Below are positions 1 to 7,677 of a stretch of 64,000 nucleotides of DNA, in pieces. Made by a program: the position numbers and the translations under genes. The notes below the pieces were generated by a model. It had not been told where the DNA came from. It worked only from the letters and a program-made list of their open reading frames with translations, and did no database searches. Numbering within the stretch: position 1 is the stretch's first letter; every line of letters starts with the position of its first letter. Origin of the DNA: Nonomuraea africana (lineage in GTDB: Bacteria; Actinomycetota; Actinomycetes; Streptosporangiales; Streptosporangiaceae); the NCBI RefSeq assembly GCF_014873535.1, contig NZ_JADBEF010000001.1, forward strand, positions 5,332,001-5,396,000, given 5' to 3'.

Positions 1-1344
1 GTACTCGTCGGTGAAGATGTCGTACATCGCCGCGGGAGAGATCTCGCCGCCCTCGGCGTCGGTACGCGCCTGGACGACCTTGGAGAACTCGATCTGCAGC
101 CGACGCGGCAGGTCGAGCTGGTGGTCGGCCTTCATGATGTAGGCGACGCCACCCTTGCCCGACTGGCTGTTGACCCTGATGACCGCCTCGTAGGTGCGGC
201 CGATGTCCTTGGGGTCGATCGGCAGGTACGGCACCGCCCACGTGAACGAGTCGACGGGCACGCCCGCGGCGGCCGCGTCGGCCTCCAGGTGCTCGAAGCC
301 CTTCTTGATGGCGTCCTGGTGGGAGCCGGAGAAGGCGGTGTAGACCAGCTCGCCGCCCCACGGGTGACGCGGGTGCACGGGCAGCTGGTTGCAGTACTCG
401 GTGACCCGGCGGATCTCGTCGATGTCACTGAAGTCGATCTCGGGGTCGACGCCCTGCGAGAACAGGTTCATGCCGAGGGTCACCAGGCAGACGTTCCCGG
501 TGCGCTCGCCGTTGCCGAACAGGCAGCCCTCGATGCGGTCGGCGCCGGCCATGTAGCCCAGCTCGGCGGCGGCCACGGCGCTGCCGCGGTCGTTGTGCGG
601 GTGCAGCGACAGGATGATGGAGTCGCGGTGGGCCAGGTTCCTGTGCATCCACTCGATCTGGTCGGCGTAGACGTTGGGGGTGGCCATCTCGACCGTCGCC
701 GGCAGGTTGACGATCACCTTGCGGTCGGGGGTGGGCTGCCACACCTCGTTGACCGCGTTGCACACCTCGACGGCGTACTCGAGCTCGGTGCCGGTGAACG
801 ACTCGGGTGAGTACTGGTAGTAGACGTCCACGTCGCCGGCCTCGGCCAGCTTGCGTACCAGCTTGGCGCCCTCGACGGCGATCGCGGTGATGCCGTCGCG
901 GTCCTGACCGAACACCACGCGACGCTGCAGCGTGGAGGTGGAGTTGTACAGGTGCACGATGGCCTGCTTGGCGCCCTGGATGGACTCGAAGGTCCGCTCG
1001 ATCAGCTCGGGCCTGGCCTGGGTCAGTACCTGGATGACGACGTCGTCGGGGATGCGGCCCTCGTCGATGATCTGCCGGACGAAGTCGAAGTCGGTCTGCG
1101 AGGCGGCGGGAAAGCCCACCTCGATCTCCTTGTAGCCCATGGAGACCAGCAGCTCGAACATCTTGAGCTTGCGGTGGGAGTCCATCGGGTCGATCAGCGC
1201 CTGGTTGCCGTCCCGCAGGTCGACCGCGCACCAGCGCGGAGCCTTGGTGATGACCTGGTCGGGCCAGGTGCGGTCGGTCAGCCTGATGGGCTCGAACGGC
1301 TGGTAGCGCTGGAAGGGCATGGAACTGGGCTGCTGAGCGGTCAT
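1..1344 (-). CDS. leuA: 2-isopropylmalate synthase (partial, C-terminus outside window)
   Basis: It catalyses the first committed step of leucine synthesis: acetyl-CoA plus 2-ketoisovalerate gives 2-isopropylmalate in the cytosol. The visible 448 codons start at ATG 1344 (MTAQQPSSMPFQRYQ) and cover the whole TIM-barrel catalytic domain. DLRDGNQ (residues 42-48) and the metal-binding HPHND (248-252) are present, followed by GNGERTGN (277-284). Family members of this type run to roughly 560-600 residues, so the missing part is mainly the C-terminal LeuA dimer domain that senses leucine. The gene is preceded by a leucine-rich leader peptide and a hairpin, which implies attenuation by leucyl-tRNA supply. 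Identification is firm; only the end is unseen. Confidence 0.97.
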   Translation of the reverse strand, partial: MTAQQPSSMPFQRYQPFEPIRLTDRTWPDQVITKAPRWCAVDLRDGNQALIDPMDSHRKLKMFELLVSMGYKEIEVGFPAASQTDFDFVRQIIDEGRIPDDVVIQVLTQARPELIERTFESIQGAKQAIVHLYNSTSTLQRRVVFGQDRDGITAIAVEGAKLVRKLAEAGDVDVYYQYSPESFTGTELEYAVEVCNAVNEVWQPTPDRKVIVNLPATVEMATPNVYADQIEWMHRNLAHRDSIILSLHPHNDRGSAVAAAELGYMAGADRIEGCLFGNGERTGNVCLVTLGMNLFSQGVDPEIDFSDIDEIRRVTEYCNQLPVHPRHPWGGELVYTAFSGSHQDAIKKGFEHLEADAAAAGVPVDSFTWAVPYLPIDPKDIGRTYEAVIRVNSQSGKGGVAYIMKADHQLDLPRRLQIEFSKVVQARTDAEGGEISPAAMYDIFTDEY

Positions 1345-1396
1345 CGGAGAGATCCCTCGTCGGTCGGAACGAAGCGGCCGACGCGCATGGCTCGCA

Positions 1397-1436
1397 CCGC
1401 GGCGAGGGAGCCGGCCTTTAGAGGCCCCCGCCGCGG
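1397..1436 (-). promoter_or_regulatory. leuA leader attenuator hairpin
   Basis: On the minus strand CCGCGGCG (1436-1429) lies inside the leader-peptide codons and pairs perfectly with CGCCGCGG (1404-1397) downstream of the leader stop. A competing short stem GGCCT/AGGCC brackets the leader stop codon. Two mutually exclusive folds around a Leu-rich leader are the hallmark of ribosome-mediated attenuation. The stem assignment is by eye and no folding energy was computed. Confidence 0.6.
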
Positions 1437-1462
1437 CAGCTAAGAAGCAGCCCATGCAGCAT
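1418..1462 (-). CDS. leucine leader peptide (14 aa)
   Basis: This short frame reads MLHGLLLSCRGGGL and stops with TAA at 1420-1418. Five of its 14 codons are Leu (CTG, CTG, CTT, CTT, CTC), three of them consecutive, and it lies 73 nt upstream of the leuA start. A -10 like TAGCGT ends 7 nt before the ATG, so the leader is probably translated from a leaderless transcript. Ribosome stalling on the Leu run would decide between two competing hairpins. Leu-coded leaders ahead of leuA are known in actinobacteria; applying that to this sequence is inference, but the codon bias is striking. Confidence 0.75.
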   Translation of the reverse strand: MLHGLLLSCRGGGL

Positions 1463-1469
1463 GTCAAGC

Positions 1470-1502
1470 ACGCTACCAGACCGTGGGGAGCGGAAGTGTC
1501 AA
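1470..1502 (-). promoter_or_regulatory. promoter of leuA leader
   Basis: On the minus strand, TTGACA (1502-1497) and TAGCGT (1475-1470) are separated by 21 nt, longer than the usual 17-19. The -10 is followed 7 nt later by the leader ATG at 1462, which fits a start of transcription on the ATG itself. The -35 hexamer overlaps the stop codon of the preceding gene ddaH. Confidence 0.5.
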
Positions 1503-2260
1503 GGTCTCACATCGCGAGATCGAATGAGCACGGACAGACACGTCACACATCCTTCGAGCTTCTCGAACTCCGAGATGTCGACCCGCACCACCTCGAGACC
1601 TCGATGCGCCAGCGTGGCGGCGGTCGACGGCGCCGAGGCCGCCATCAGCACGCGGTCACCGCCGAGCAGCACCACGTGGGAGCCCGCCTCCTCCTCGGGT
1701 ACGAGCAGGTCGGGCAGGTCCACGTGGGCGGGGTCGCCGATGAGCGTGCCGTCGGGCAGCGCGGTCACCGCCGACTTGAGGTGCAGCACGCCGCGCAGCT
1801 CCACGGGGACCACCTCGCGCTCGGGCAGGTGCGCGGCGAGCTGCGCGATGCCCTCGTCGTTGGTCCGCGCCGACCTGCCGACGTAGACGCGCGAGCCCAC
1901 CTGGAGGACGTCGCCGCCGTCGAGAGTGCCAGGCCCCTCGATGCGCCTGATCTCCAGATCCAGTTTCCGTACGGCCGCGGCCACGCTCTCCACCTCGGGC
2001 CGCCGCTCGGGCGCTCCGGGCATGGTGAGCACGGCCTTGCCGGCGCAGACCACGACGGTGTCCTCGACGAAGGGCCCGTCGGGCAGCTCGTCGGCGCGCT
2101 CGACGTGCTCGGCGCGCCAGCCGTTCTCCTCCAGGGCGCGCACGTAGGCGGCGTGCTGACGGGCGGCCAGCTCCGCGTCCACGGGCTCCCGCTCGATATT
2201 GGTGACGATTCCCTCGGCCAGCCGGGGTCCTGGCGTTCTGACCAGCGCAATACCAGACAT
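1499..2260 (-). CDS. ddaH: dimethylargininase (DDAH family amidinotransferase fold)
   Basis: The 253-residue protein belongs to the arginine-modifying superfamily and should hydrolyse N-omega-methylated arginines to citrulline and methylamines. It contains FVEDT (64-68), LDGGDV (113-118), the catalytic His in VLHLKSAVT (H160) and a C-terminal GCVTCLSVL in which C241 is the likely nucleophile. Length is typical for bacterial DDAH. It is transcribed toward leuA and its stop codon overlaps the leu leader promoter. Specificity for dimethylarginine rather than another guanidino compound is inferred from family resemblance. Confidence 0.88.
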   Translation of the reverse strand: MSGIALVRTPGPRLAEGIVTNIEREPVDAELAARQHAAYVRALEENGWRAEHVERADELPDGPFVEDTVVVCAGKAVLTMPGAPERRPEVESVAAAVRKLDLEIRRIEGPGTLDGGDVLQVGSRVYVGRSARTNDEGIAQLAAHLPEREVVPVELRGVLHLKSAVTALPDGTLIGDPAHVDLPDLLVPEEEAGSHVVLLGGDRVLMAASAPSTAATLAHRGLEVVRVDISEFEKLEGCVTCLSVLIRSRDVRP

Positions 2261-2297
2261 GGGAGGCTTTCTACCACGTGGTGGCTAGAGTCGACCC

Positions 2298-2543
2298 ATG
2301 CAGGACAACGAGATTCTCAGCAGGATCAACCGCCTCGTCACCGAGGAGCACGAGTTGCGCGGCAGGCTCGCCTCCGGCGAGGTGACCACCGACGAGGAGA
2401 ACGCGCGCGTCAAGGAGCTGGAGGTGGCGCTGGACCAGTGCTGGGACCTGCTCCGCCAGCGCAGGGCGCGTCGCGGCGTCGGCGAGGACCCCGACAACGC
2501 GGCCCCTCGTCCTGTCGGCGAGGTGGAGAACTACCAGCAATGA
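2298..2543 (+). CDS. DUF2630 family small protein
   Basis: The 81-residue protein (MQDNEILSRINRLVTEEHEL...) is mostly charged and helical and ends with EVENYQQ, as is usual for this actinobacterial family. It has no signal peptide or membrane segment, so it is cytosolic. The family has a conserved length and core (LVxEEHxLR, VELDQCWDLLRQRRA) but no assigned function. It is divergent from ddaH with only 37 nt between the two starts. Confidence 0.85.
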   Translation: MQDNEILSRINRLVTEEHELRGRLASGEVTTDEENARVKELEVALDQCWDLLRQRRARRGVGEDPDNAAPRPVGEVENYQQ

Positions 2544-2852
2544 CGTGCCCCGCGCCCTGAGCCGAGGGCTTCCACGCGCATCGAGCCCTTCCAGCCCGAC
2601 CGGCTCCCCGCGCTCCTCGACCCCCACACCGCCGCCTCCGACGTGCAGGGCCACGCATGTCGAGGGCGACCGACGGCTGCGGCCACCGATGATCACGGTG
2701 AGTCGTGCGGACAAGAGAAGATCAGGCGGTGGCCGCAGGTCACAGCGCAGTGCCTGCCCGGTACATCGAGCCCGGGCCCGCGATTGCCACTACCGACGGC
2801 AGGCGGCCGCGCAGTTATGACCAGGTGCTTCAGTCCGCCGGCAGGGCAGAGC
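2544..2852. other. intergenic gap, nothing recognised
   Basis: 309 nt between the end of the DUF2630 gene and the end of the convergent VOC gene. Both strands were read. Short open frames here have no recognisable protein pattern, and no clear hairpin, promoter or RNA gene was seen. Confidence 0.5.
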
Positions 2853-3269
2853 TCACTGCTTGCGAGGCTGGTTGAAACGCAGCATGTTGCCGGCGGGATC
2901 GCGGAAGGCGCAGTCGCGGACGCCGTACGGCTGGTCGATCGGCTCCTGCAGCACTTCGCCACCCGCGGCGCGGATGCGCTCGAAGGTGGCGTCGCAGTCG
3001 TCGGTCGTGAAGATGACAGCGCGCAGCAGGCCCTTCGCCAGCAGTTCCGCCATGGCCTCCTTGTCGGCGGGCGAGGCGTTCGGGTCCGCGAGGGGCGGTT
3101 CGAGGACGATGTCCACATCGGGCTGCGACGGCGCGCCGACGGTCACCCAGCGCATCCCCTCGAACCCGACGTCGTTGCGCACCTCCAGGCCGAGAACGTC
3201 CCGGTAGAAGGCGAGCGCCTTGTCGTGGTCGTCGACGGCGATGAAGCACGTTGAGAGCTTGATGTCCAT
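2853..3269 (-). CDS. VOC family (glyoxalase-like) protein
   Basis: The 138-residue protein MDIKLSTCFIAVDDHDKALA... has the paired beta-alpha-beta-beta-beta modules of the vicinal-oxygen-chelate fold. The second module ends FRDPAGNMLRFNQP, typical of the glyoxalase/bleomycin-resistance group. The start ATG 3269 is chosen because upstream codons do not resemble the family. It lies 10 nt after the stop of an AraC-type regulator gene and is almost certainly co-transcribed with it. The substrate is unknown; such pairs are common in actinobacteria and are often linked to small electrophile or antibiotic sensing. Confidence 0.85.
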   Translation of the reverse strand: MDIKLSTCFIAVDDHDKALAFYRDVLGLEVRNDVGFEGMRWVTVGAPSQPDVDIVLEPPLADPNASPADKEAMAELLAKGLLRAVIFTTDDCDATFERIRAAGGEVLQEPIDQPYGVRDCAFRDPAGNMLRFNQPRKQ

Positions 3270-3279
3270 GCGTTTCACG

Positions 3280-3699
3280 CTACGGGCCGGGGGCAGGTTT
3301 CGCTTCTCCATTCCTGACGGGTCGCGTGTAGATCTTGGCGAAGCAAGCCGGGATGGCGGCGCCCTCGTCATGGCGGCGGGCCCGGTATGAGCTGGGGCTC
3401 TCGCCGACCAGCTCGGTGAACCGCGAGCTGAACGACCCAAGCGATGTACAGCCGACCGCGAAGCAGACCTCCGTCACCGTCAGGTCACCCCGCCGCAGCA
3501 GCGCCTTGGCCCGCTCGATCCGACGCGTCATCAGGTAGCTGTACGGCGTCTCCCCGAAGGCGGCGCGAAAGCTGCGGGAGAAATGGCCCGGCGACATGAG
3601 GGCGACGCGCGCCAGCGCCGGAACGTCGAGCGGCTTCGCGTAGTCGCGGTCCATCAGGTCGCGGGCCCGGCGCAGCCGGACGAGGTCCTCCAACGTCAC
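3280..3699 (-). CDS. AraC family regulator, DNA-binding domain only
   Basis: The 139-residue protein is essentially two helix-turn-helix motifs of the AraC/XylS type. The first is within PLDVPALARVALMSPGHFSR, the second within LTVTEVCFAVGCTSLGSFSS, followed by the conserved F-x-x-LVGESPSSYR signature. There is no ligand-binding cupin domain, so control may come through a partner or by abundance (MarA/SoxS-like arrangement). It precedes the VOC gene by 10 nt, which suggests a two-gene operon that it may regulate. Confidence 0.85.
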   Translation of the reverse strand: MTLEDLVRLRRARDLMDRDYAKPLDVPALARVALMSPGHFSRSFRAAFGETPYSYLMTRRIERAKALLRRGDLTVTEVCFAVGCTSLGSFSSRFTELVGESPSSYRARRHDEGAAIPACFAKIYTRPVRNGEAKPAPGP

Positions 3700-4265
3700 G
3701 TGACCACCATCCCACAGCCCCAGGCGCCGGTGCCGGCGCAGCTAGTAGGGGTTTCGCGACACCAGCCGGACGGAGATCGACCGCCGGAGCCGCGAAACTC
3801 TCGTGAACCTCCATGGACGAGCGCACGGGCAAGCGGCATGGTGATCTCCCGCGAAGACGGCAGGCGGAGACGCCTCCCCACCATGGTCACGAAACGCACA
3901 ATGAACATTACCCTGAGTTGACGAAGTGCCGTGGGGTGCGCGACAGACCCAGAGCCCAGGCCGGAGGGCGTGCCCTCTCGGAGAATGCGCGCACCCGCGT
4001 TGCCGCAGAGGACCCCCGGCCTGTCCAACGCCCAGTGCACACAAGAGGTGCCAAGGGCCCCGAGGACCCCGTCTACCGGCGGGTGGACCCGCCTGGCGGC
4101 ACATGGTGGCCCGATCTCGCACTCGAAAGGATCAAAAGAGCAGATCTTCCCCTGCGTTGATTTCCCCTGTGTTAAGCGGACGTTAGATAACCGGCCATCC
4201 CCCTGGACGGAACAACCTTCCGCGGAGAGCCTACGACCTGCAACGACTCTCGCTGGAGGTCCCCC
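3700..4265. other. 566-nt intergenic region with candidate promoter
   Basis: No convincing gene is seen on either strand. There is a small hairpin GGCGGG/CCCGCC at 4078-4093. Candidate promoter hexamers TTGATT (4157-4162) and TAGATA (4184-4189), spaced 21 nt, lie upstream of the carboxylate transporter. The A/T content rises at 4150-4190, as expected for a promoter. A GGAGG Shine-Dalgarno at 4255-4259 fixes the TTG start of the next gene. Confidence 0.4.
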
Positions 4266-5579
4266 TTGACGACTCACGCAGCCGCGCGCACGCCCTGGAA
4301 GGCGGTGCTCGGCGGTTCGATCGGCAACCTGGTCGAGTGGTACGACTGGTTCGTCTACAGCAGCTTCGCCGTCTACTTCGCGAGCTCGTTCTTCCCGAAG
4401 GGCAATGCCACCGCCCAACTCCTCAACACTCTGGGCATCTTCGCGGTCGGCTTCCTCATGCGGCCGGTAGGCGGCTGGCTGCTCGGCCGCTACGCCGACA
4501 GGAAGGGCCGCAAGGCGGCGCTCACGATGACCGTGACGCTGATGTCGGCCAGCGCGCTCCTGATCGCCATCGCCCCGACGTACGAGACGGTCGGCTACTT
4601 CGGCGCCGTGGTCCTGCTGGTGGCCCGTCTCCTGCAGGGCATCTCGGTCGGCGGGGAGTACGCCGCCAGCGCCACCTACCTGACCGAGGCCACCCCCGCG
4701 GGCAAGCGCGGCTTCGCCTCCAGCTTCCAGTACGTCTCCATGACGGCCGGTCAGCTGGTCGGCCTCGGCCTGCAGATCATCCTGCAGAACACGATGTCGG
4801 AGGAGGCGCTGAACTCCTGGGGCTGGCGCATCCCGTTCATCATCGGCGCGCTCGCCGCGGCCGTGGTGTTCTACCTGCGCCGCAGCCTCATGGAGACCGA
4901 GGTCTTCGACGAAGACAACAAGGGCACGCAGCCCGAGCGCGGCACCCTGCGCCAGCTGTTCACCCACAAACGCGAGTTCTTCCTGGTCATCGCCCTCACC
5001 ATGGGCGGCACGGTCGCGTACTACACCTACACGACCTACCTCACGACCTACCTGTCCAACACCGCGGGCCTGCCGAAGTCCACCGCGACGCTGGTCAGCT
5101 TCTGCGCGCTGTTCATCTTCATGTGCGTCCAGCCGCTCGCCGGAGCGCTGTCCGACCGGATCGGCCGCCGCCCGCTGCTGATCACCTTCGGGTTCGGGTC
5201 CATGCTCGGCACGGTGCCGCTCATGTACGCGCTGTCGAGCGTCAGCGGCTTCGGGGGCGCGCTGGTGCTCTCCCTGGTCGGCCTGCTCATCATCACCGGC
5301 TACACCTCGATCAACGCCGTGGTGAAGGCCGAGCTGTTCCCGACGAACGTGCGGGCGCTGGGTGTGGCGCTGCCGTACGCGATCGCCAACGCGGTCTTCG
5401 GCGGCACCGCGCCCTACGTGGCGCTGTGGTTCAAGGACTCGGGCATCGAGTCCGGCTTCTACTGGTACGTCGCGGGCTGCGCGGCCGTCTCCCTGGTCGT
5501 GTACTTCACGATGCGCGAGACCCGCGACGCCGCCCTGTCGTCCAGCGAGAAGACGGGACCGGAGCTCGTCCGCGCCTAA
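4266..5579 (+). CDS. MFS transporter, metabolite:H+ symporter (KgtP-like)
   Basis: The 437-residue protein has 12 predicted membrane segments and opens GSIGNLVEWYDWFVYSSFAVYF, the signature of the MHS branch (alpha-ketoglutarate, citrate or proline/betaine permeases). A GRYADRKGRKAAL loop lies between helices 2 and 3, and LLQGISVGGEYAASATYL follows. The start is TTG with GGAGG 6 nt upstream. A response regulator starts 13 nt after its stop, so transporter and two-component system appear to be one operon. A dicarboxylate or tricarboxylate substrate is likely but not provable here. Confidence 0.88.
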   Translation: MTTHAAARTPWKAVLGGSIGNLVEWYDWFVYSSFAVYFASSFFPKGNATAQLLNTLGIFAVGFLMRPVGGWLLGRYADRKGRKAALTMTVTLMSASALLIAIAPTYETVGYFGAVVLLVARLLQGISVGGEYAASATYLTEATPAGKRGFASSFQYVSMTAGQLVGLGLQIILQNTMSEEALNSWGWRIPFIIGALAAAVVFYLRRSLMETEVFDEDNKGTQPERGTLRQLFTHKREFFLVIALTMGGTVAYYTYTTYLTTYLSNTAGLPKSTATLVSFCALFIFMCVQPLAGALSDRIGRRPLLITFGFGSMLGTVPLMYALSSVSGFGGALVLSLVGLLIITGYTSINAVVKAELFPTNVRALGVALPYAIANAVFGGTAPYVALWFKDSGIESGFYWYVAGCAAVSLVVYFTMRETRDAALSSSEKTGPELVRA

Positions 5580-5592
5580 TACCCTGAACGAC

Positions 5593-6255
5593 ATGCGAGT
5601 TCTCCTGGTCGAAGACGACGACCGGCTCGCGGCCGCCCTGACCACGGCCCTGTCGCGGCACGGTCACCAGATCGTGCGCGCGGGGCTGGCCGTCGACGCC
5701 CTCCGCCTGGCGGGGGGCGTCGACTTCGTCCTGCTCGACCTCGGCCTGCCCGACATGGACGGGCTCGAGGCGCTGCGCCGCGTCCGCCGGGTCTCCGCGG
5801 TGCCGGTCATCGTGGTGACCGCGCGCACCGAGGAGCGCGAGGTCCTGCGCGGGCTGCGCTCGGGCGCCGACGACTACCTCATCAAGCCGTTCCGTACGGC
5901 GGAGCTGATGGCCCGCATGGAGGCGGTCGTGCGCAGGGGCACCCGCCCGATGCCGGCCCGCGACCACGTGGTCACCGTCGGCGACGTCCGCATCGACCTC
6001 GAGACGCGTCAGGTCAGCGTCGACGGCGAGACCGTGACGCTGACCAGGCGCGAGTTCGACGTGCTGGCGCTGCTGGCCAGGCAGCCGGGCGTGGTCCGCA
6101 GCCGCGAGGAGATCCTCGACGAGGTGTGGGGCGACCCGCTGCTGTCGGCCTCCCGCTCGCTCGACGTGCACGTGGCGGGGCTGCGCGCCAAGACGGGCCG
6201 CCCCGGCCTGGTCGAGACCCTGCGCGGCACGGGCTACCGGCTGGGCGGTCAGTGA
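5593..6255 (+). CDS. OmpR/PhoB-type response regulator
   Basis: The 220-residue protein has an N-terminal receiver domain (VEDDDRL acid pocket, phospho-acceptor D49 in LLDLGLPDMDG, VVTART switch, IKPF lysine). A C-terminal winged-helix DNA-binding domain follows (LTRREFDVLALLARQPG through TLRGTGYRL). Its stop overlaps the GTG start of the sensor kinase (GTGA), so the two are translationally coupled. The start ATG at 5593 gives the exact receiver N-terminus MRVLLVEDD. By position it probably controls the adjacent carboxylate transporter and perhaps the TAXI receptor, as TctDE-type systems do. Confidence 0.93.
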   Translation: MRVLLVEDDDRLAAALTTALSRHGHQIVRAGLAVDALRLAGGVDFVLLDLGLPDMDGLEALRRVRRVSAVPVIVVTARTEEREVLRGLRSGADDYLIKPFRTAELMARMEAVVRRGTRPMPARDHVVTVGDVRIDLETRQVSVDGETVTLTRREFDVLALLARQPGVVRSREEILDEVWGDPLLSASRSLDVHVAGLRAKTGRPGLVETLRGTGYRLGGQ

Positions 6256-7589
6256 ACGTCAGGTTGGTGGTCACTTTCACCACGCTGATCGTGCTCATGA
6301 TCGCGGCGCTGGCCGTCCCGCTCGGCCTGGCCTATTCCTCGCACCGCACCAACCGGCTGCTGCTGGACCGGCGCGCCGACGCCACCCGCTTCGCCGAGCT
6401 CGCCGACCAGGCGGCCCGCGAAGGTGACCGTACGGCGCTGACCGCGGAGGTCACCCGCTACAGCGACCTGTACGGCGCCGCGGTCGTGATCAAGAACCGC
6501 GAGGGCGAGAGCCTCGTCGACGCCGGCGACATGAGCGTCGACACCTCGGCGGCCGTCCGTCTGGCGCTGGCCGGGCAGACCACCGAGGACCTGCCGACGA
6601 TCAGCCCGTTCGGCCCCTCCCACGTGCTCGTCGCCGAACCGGCCGGCCGCGACGCGCAGCTGTCGGGCGTGGTGCTGCTGCTCGCCCCGACCGCGCAGGC
6701 GCGCGCCGACGTGTCGCTGGTCTGGGCGGGTCTCGCGCTCGGCGCGCTGGTGGCGCTCGGCTACTCGGTGCTGGCGGCAAGGGGTCTGGCCAGGTGGATC
6801 CTGCGTCCCGTCACCGAGCTCGACCGCACCACGCAGGCCATCGCCGAGGGCCACCTCGACGCCCGCGCGCACCACGGCGTCGGCCCGTCGGAGCTGCGGC
6901 GGCTCGAGGAGCGCTTCAACGCGATGGCCGACGCCGTCTCCTCCACGCTCGACCGGCAGCGCGCCTTCGTCGCCGACGCCTCGCACGAGCTGCGCACCCC
7001 GCTGACCGTGCTGTCGCTGCGGTTGGAGAACCTGGAGCCGCACCTGCGCAGCGAGGGCACGGCCGAGTTCGAGGAGGCGCTGGCCGAGGTCGACCGGCTG
7101 GCCGGGCTGGTGGAGGACCTGCTCGCGCTGGCCAGGGTCGAGGCGGGCGCGGTCACGGGCGAACTCGACAAGGTGACCGAGCTGGCCCCGCGCCTTTCGG
7201 GGTGGCGGGAGGTCTACGCCGCCAAGCAGCTCACGCTGGAGCTGCCCGAGTCGCTGGTGGCGCCGGAGGCGGTGGCCAGGATCGCCGACATCGCGCTCGA
7301 CAACGCCCAGAAGTTCGTCCCCGCGGGCGGCACGGTCACCGTGACCCTGCGCGAGGGGGTGCTCCGGATCGCCGACGACGGGCCGGGCCTGCCCGAGGAG
7401 GAGCGGTCACAGGCGGTGGGCAGGTTCTGGCGGGCCGGCGCGCACGCGAACGTGCCGGGCAGCGGGCTCGGCCTGGCGATCGCCGCCGAGCTGGCGAAGG
7501 CCTGCGGGGCGACGCTCGCGCTGGAGCGCAACGAGCCGCACGGGCTGGTGGTGGAACTGCGACCGGCCCAGCCGTACACGGAACGGTAG
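6252..7589 (+). CDS. membrane sensor histidine kinase
   Basis: The 445-residue protein has a first membrane helix at residues 7-28, an extracytoplasmic sensor region (about 30-155) and a second helix at 156-178. A HAMP linker, the phospho-acceptor motif ADASHELRTPLTVL (H245) and a C-terminal ATPase domain (DIALDNAQK, DDGPGLP, GSGLGLAI) follow. It starts with GTG overlapping the regulator stop. Its last codons lie inside the first copy of a 29-bp tandem repeat shared with the end of the convergent TAXI gene. The signal is unknown; transporter neighbours suggest an organic acid. Confidence 0.92.
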   Translation: MNVRLVVTFTTLIVLMIAALAVPLGLAYSSHRTNRLLLDRRADATRFAELADQAAREGDRTALTAEVTRYSDLYGAAVVIKNREGESLVDAGDMSVDTSAAVRLALAGQTTEDLPTISPFGPSHVLVAEPAGRDAQLSGVVLLLAPTAQARADVSLVWAGLALGALVALGYSVLAARGLARWILRPVTELDRTTQAIAEGHLDARAHHGVGPSELRRLEERFNAMADAVSSTLDRQRAFVADASHELRTPLTVLSLRLENLEPHLRSEGTAEFEEALAEVDRLAGLVEDLLALARVEAGAVTGELDKVTELAPRLSGWREVYAAKQLTLELPESLVAPEAVARIADIALDNAQKFVPAGGTVTVTLREGVLRIADDGPGLPEEERSQAVGRFWRAGAHANVPGSGLGLAIAAELAKACGATLALERNEPHGLVVELRPAQPYTER

Positions 7590-7677
7590 AACCGGCCCAG
7601 CCGTACACGGAACGGTAGAACCGGCCCAGCCGTACACGGAACGGTAGAACCGGCTCAGCCGTACACCGAGCGGTAGT
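7562..7677. repeat. 29-bp tandem repeat, four copies, bridging two convergent genes
   Basis: Copies lie at 7562-7590, 7591-7619, 7620-7648 and 7649-7677. The first three are identical (unit begins ACCGGCCCAGCCGTACACGG) and the fourth matches at 25 of 29 positions. Copy 1 encodes the last residues and stop of the histidine kinase; copy 4 encodes, on the other strand, the last residues and stop of the TAXI receptor. There are no spacers, so it is not a CRISPR array. Because 29 is not a multiple of three, each added copy changes the downstream frame but is hidden behind the stop codons. Confidence 0.95.

Noticed and set aside
4078..4093. Transcription terminator GGCGGG/CCCGCC
   Set aside because: Only 6 bp and no gene ends nearby in a fitting orientation.
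3696..5645. Long antisense open frame over the carboxylate transporter (and many similar ones elsewhere)
   Set aside because: Composition is Arg/Ala/Gly-rich with no motifs, as expected for shadow frames in high-GC DNA opposite real genes.
7562..7677. CRISPR array, because of 29-bp direct repeats
   Set aside because: Copies are directly adjacent with no spacers, only four units, and no cas genes nearby.
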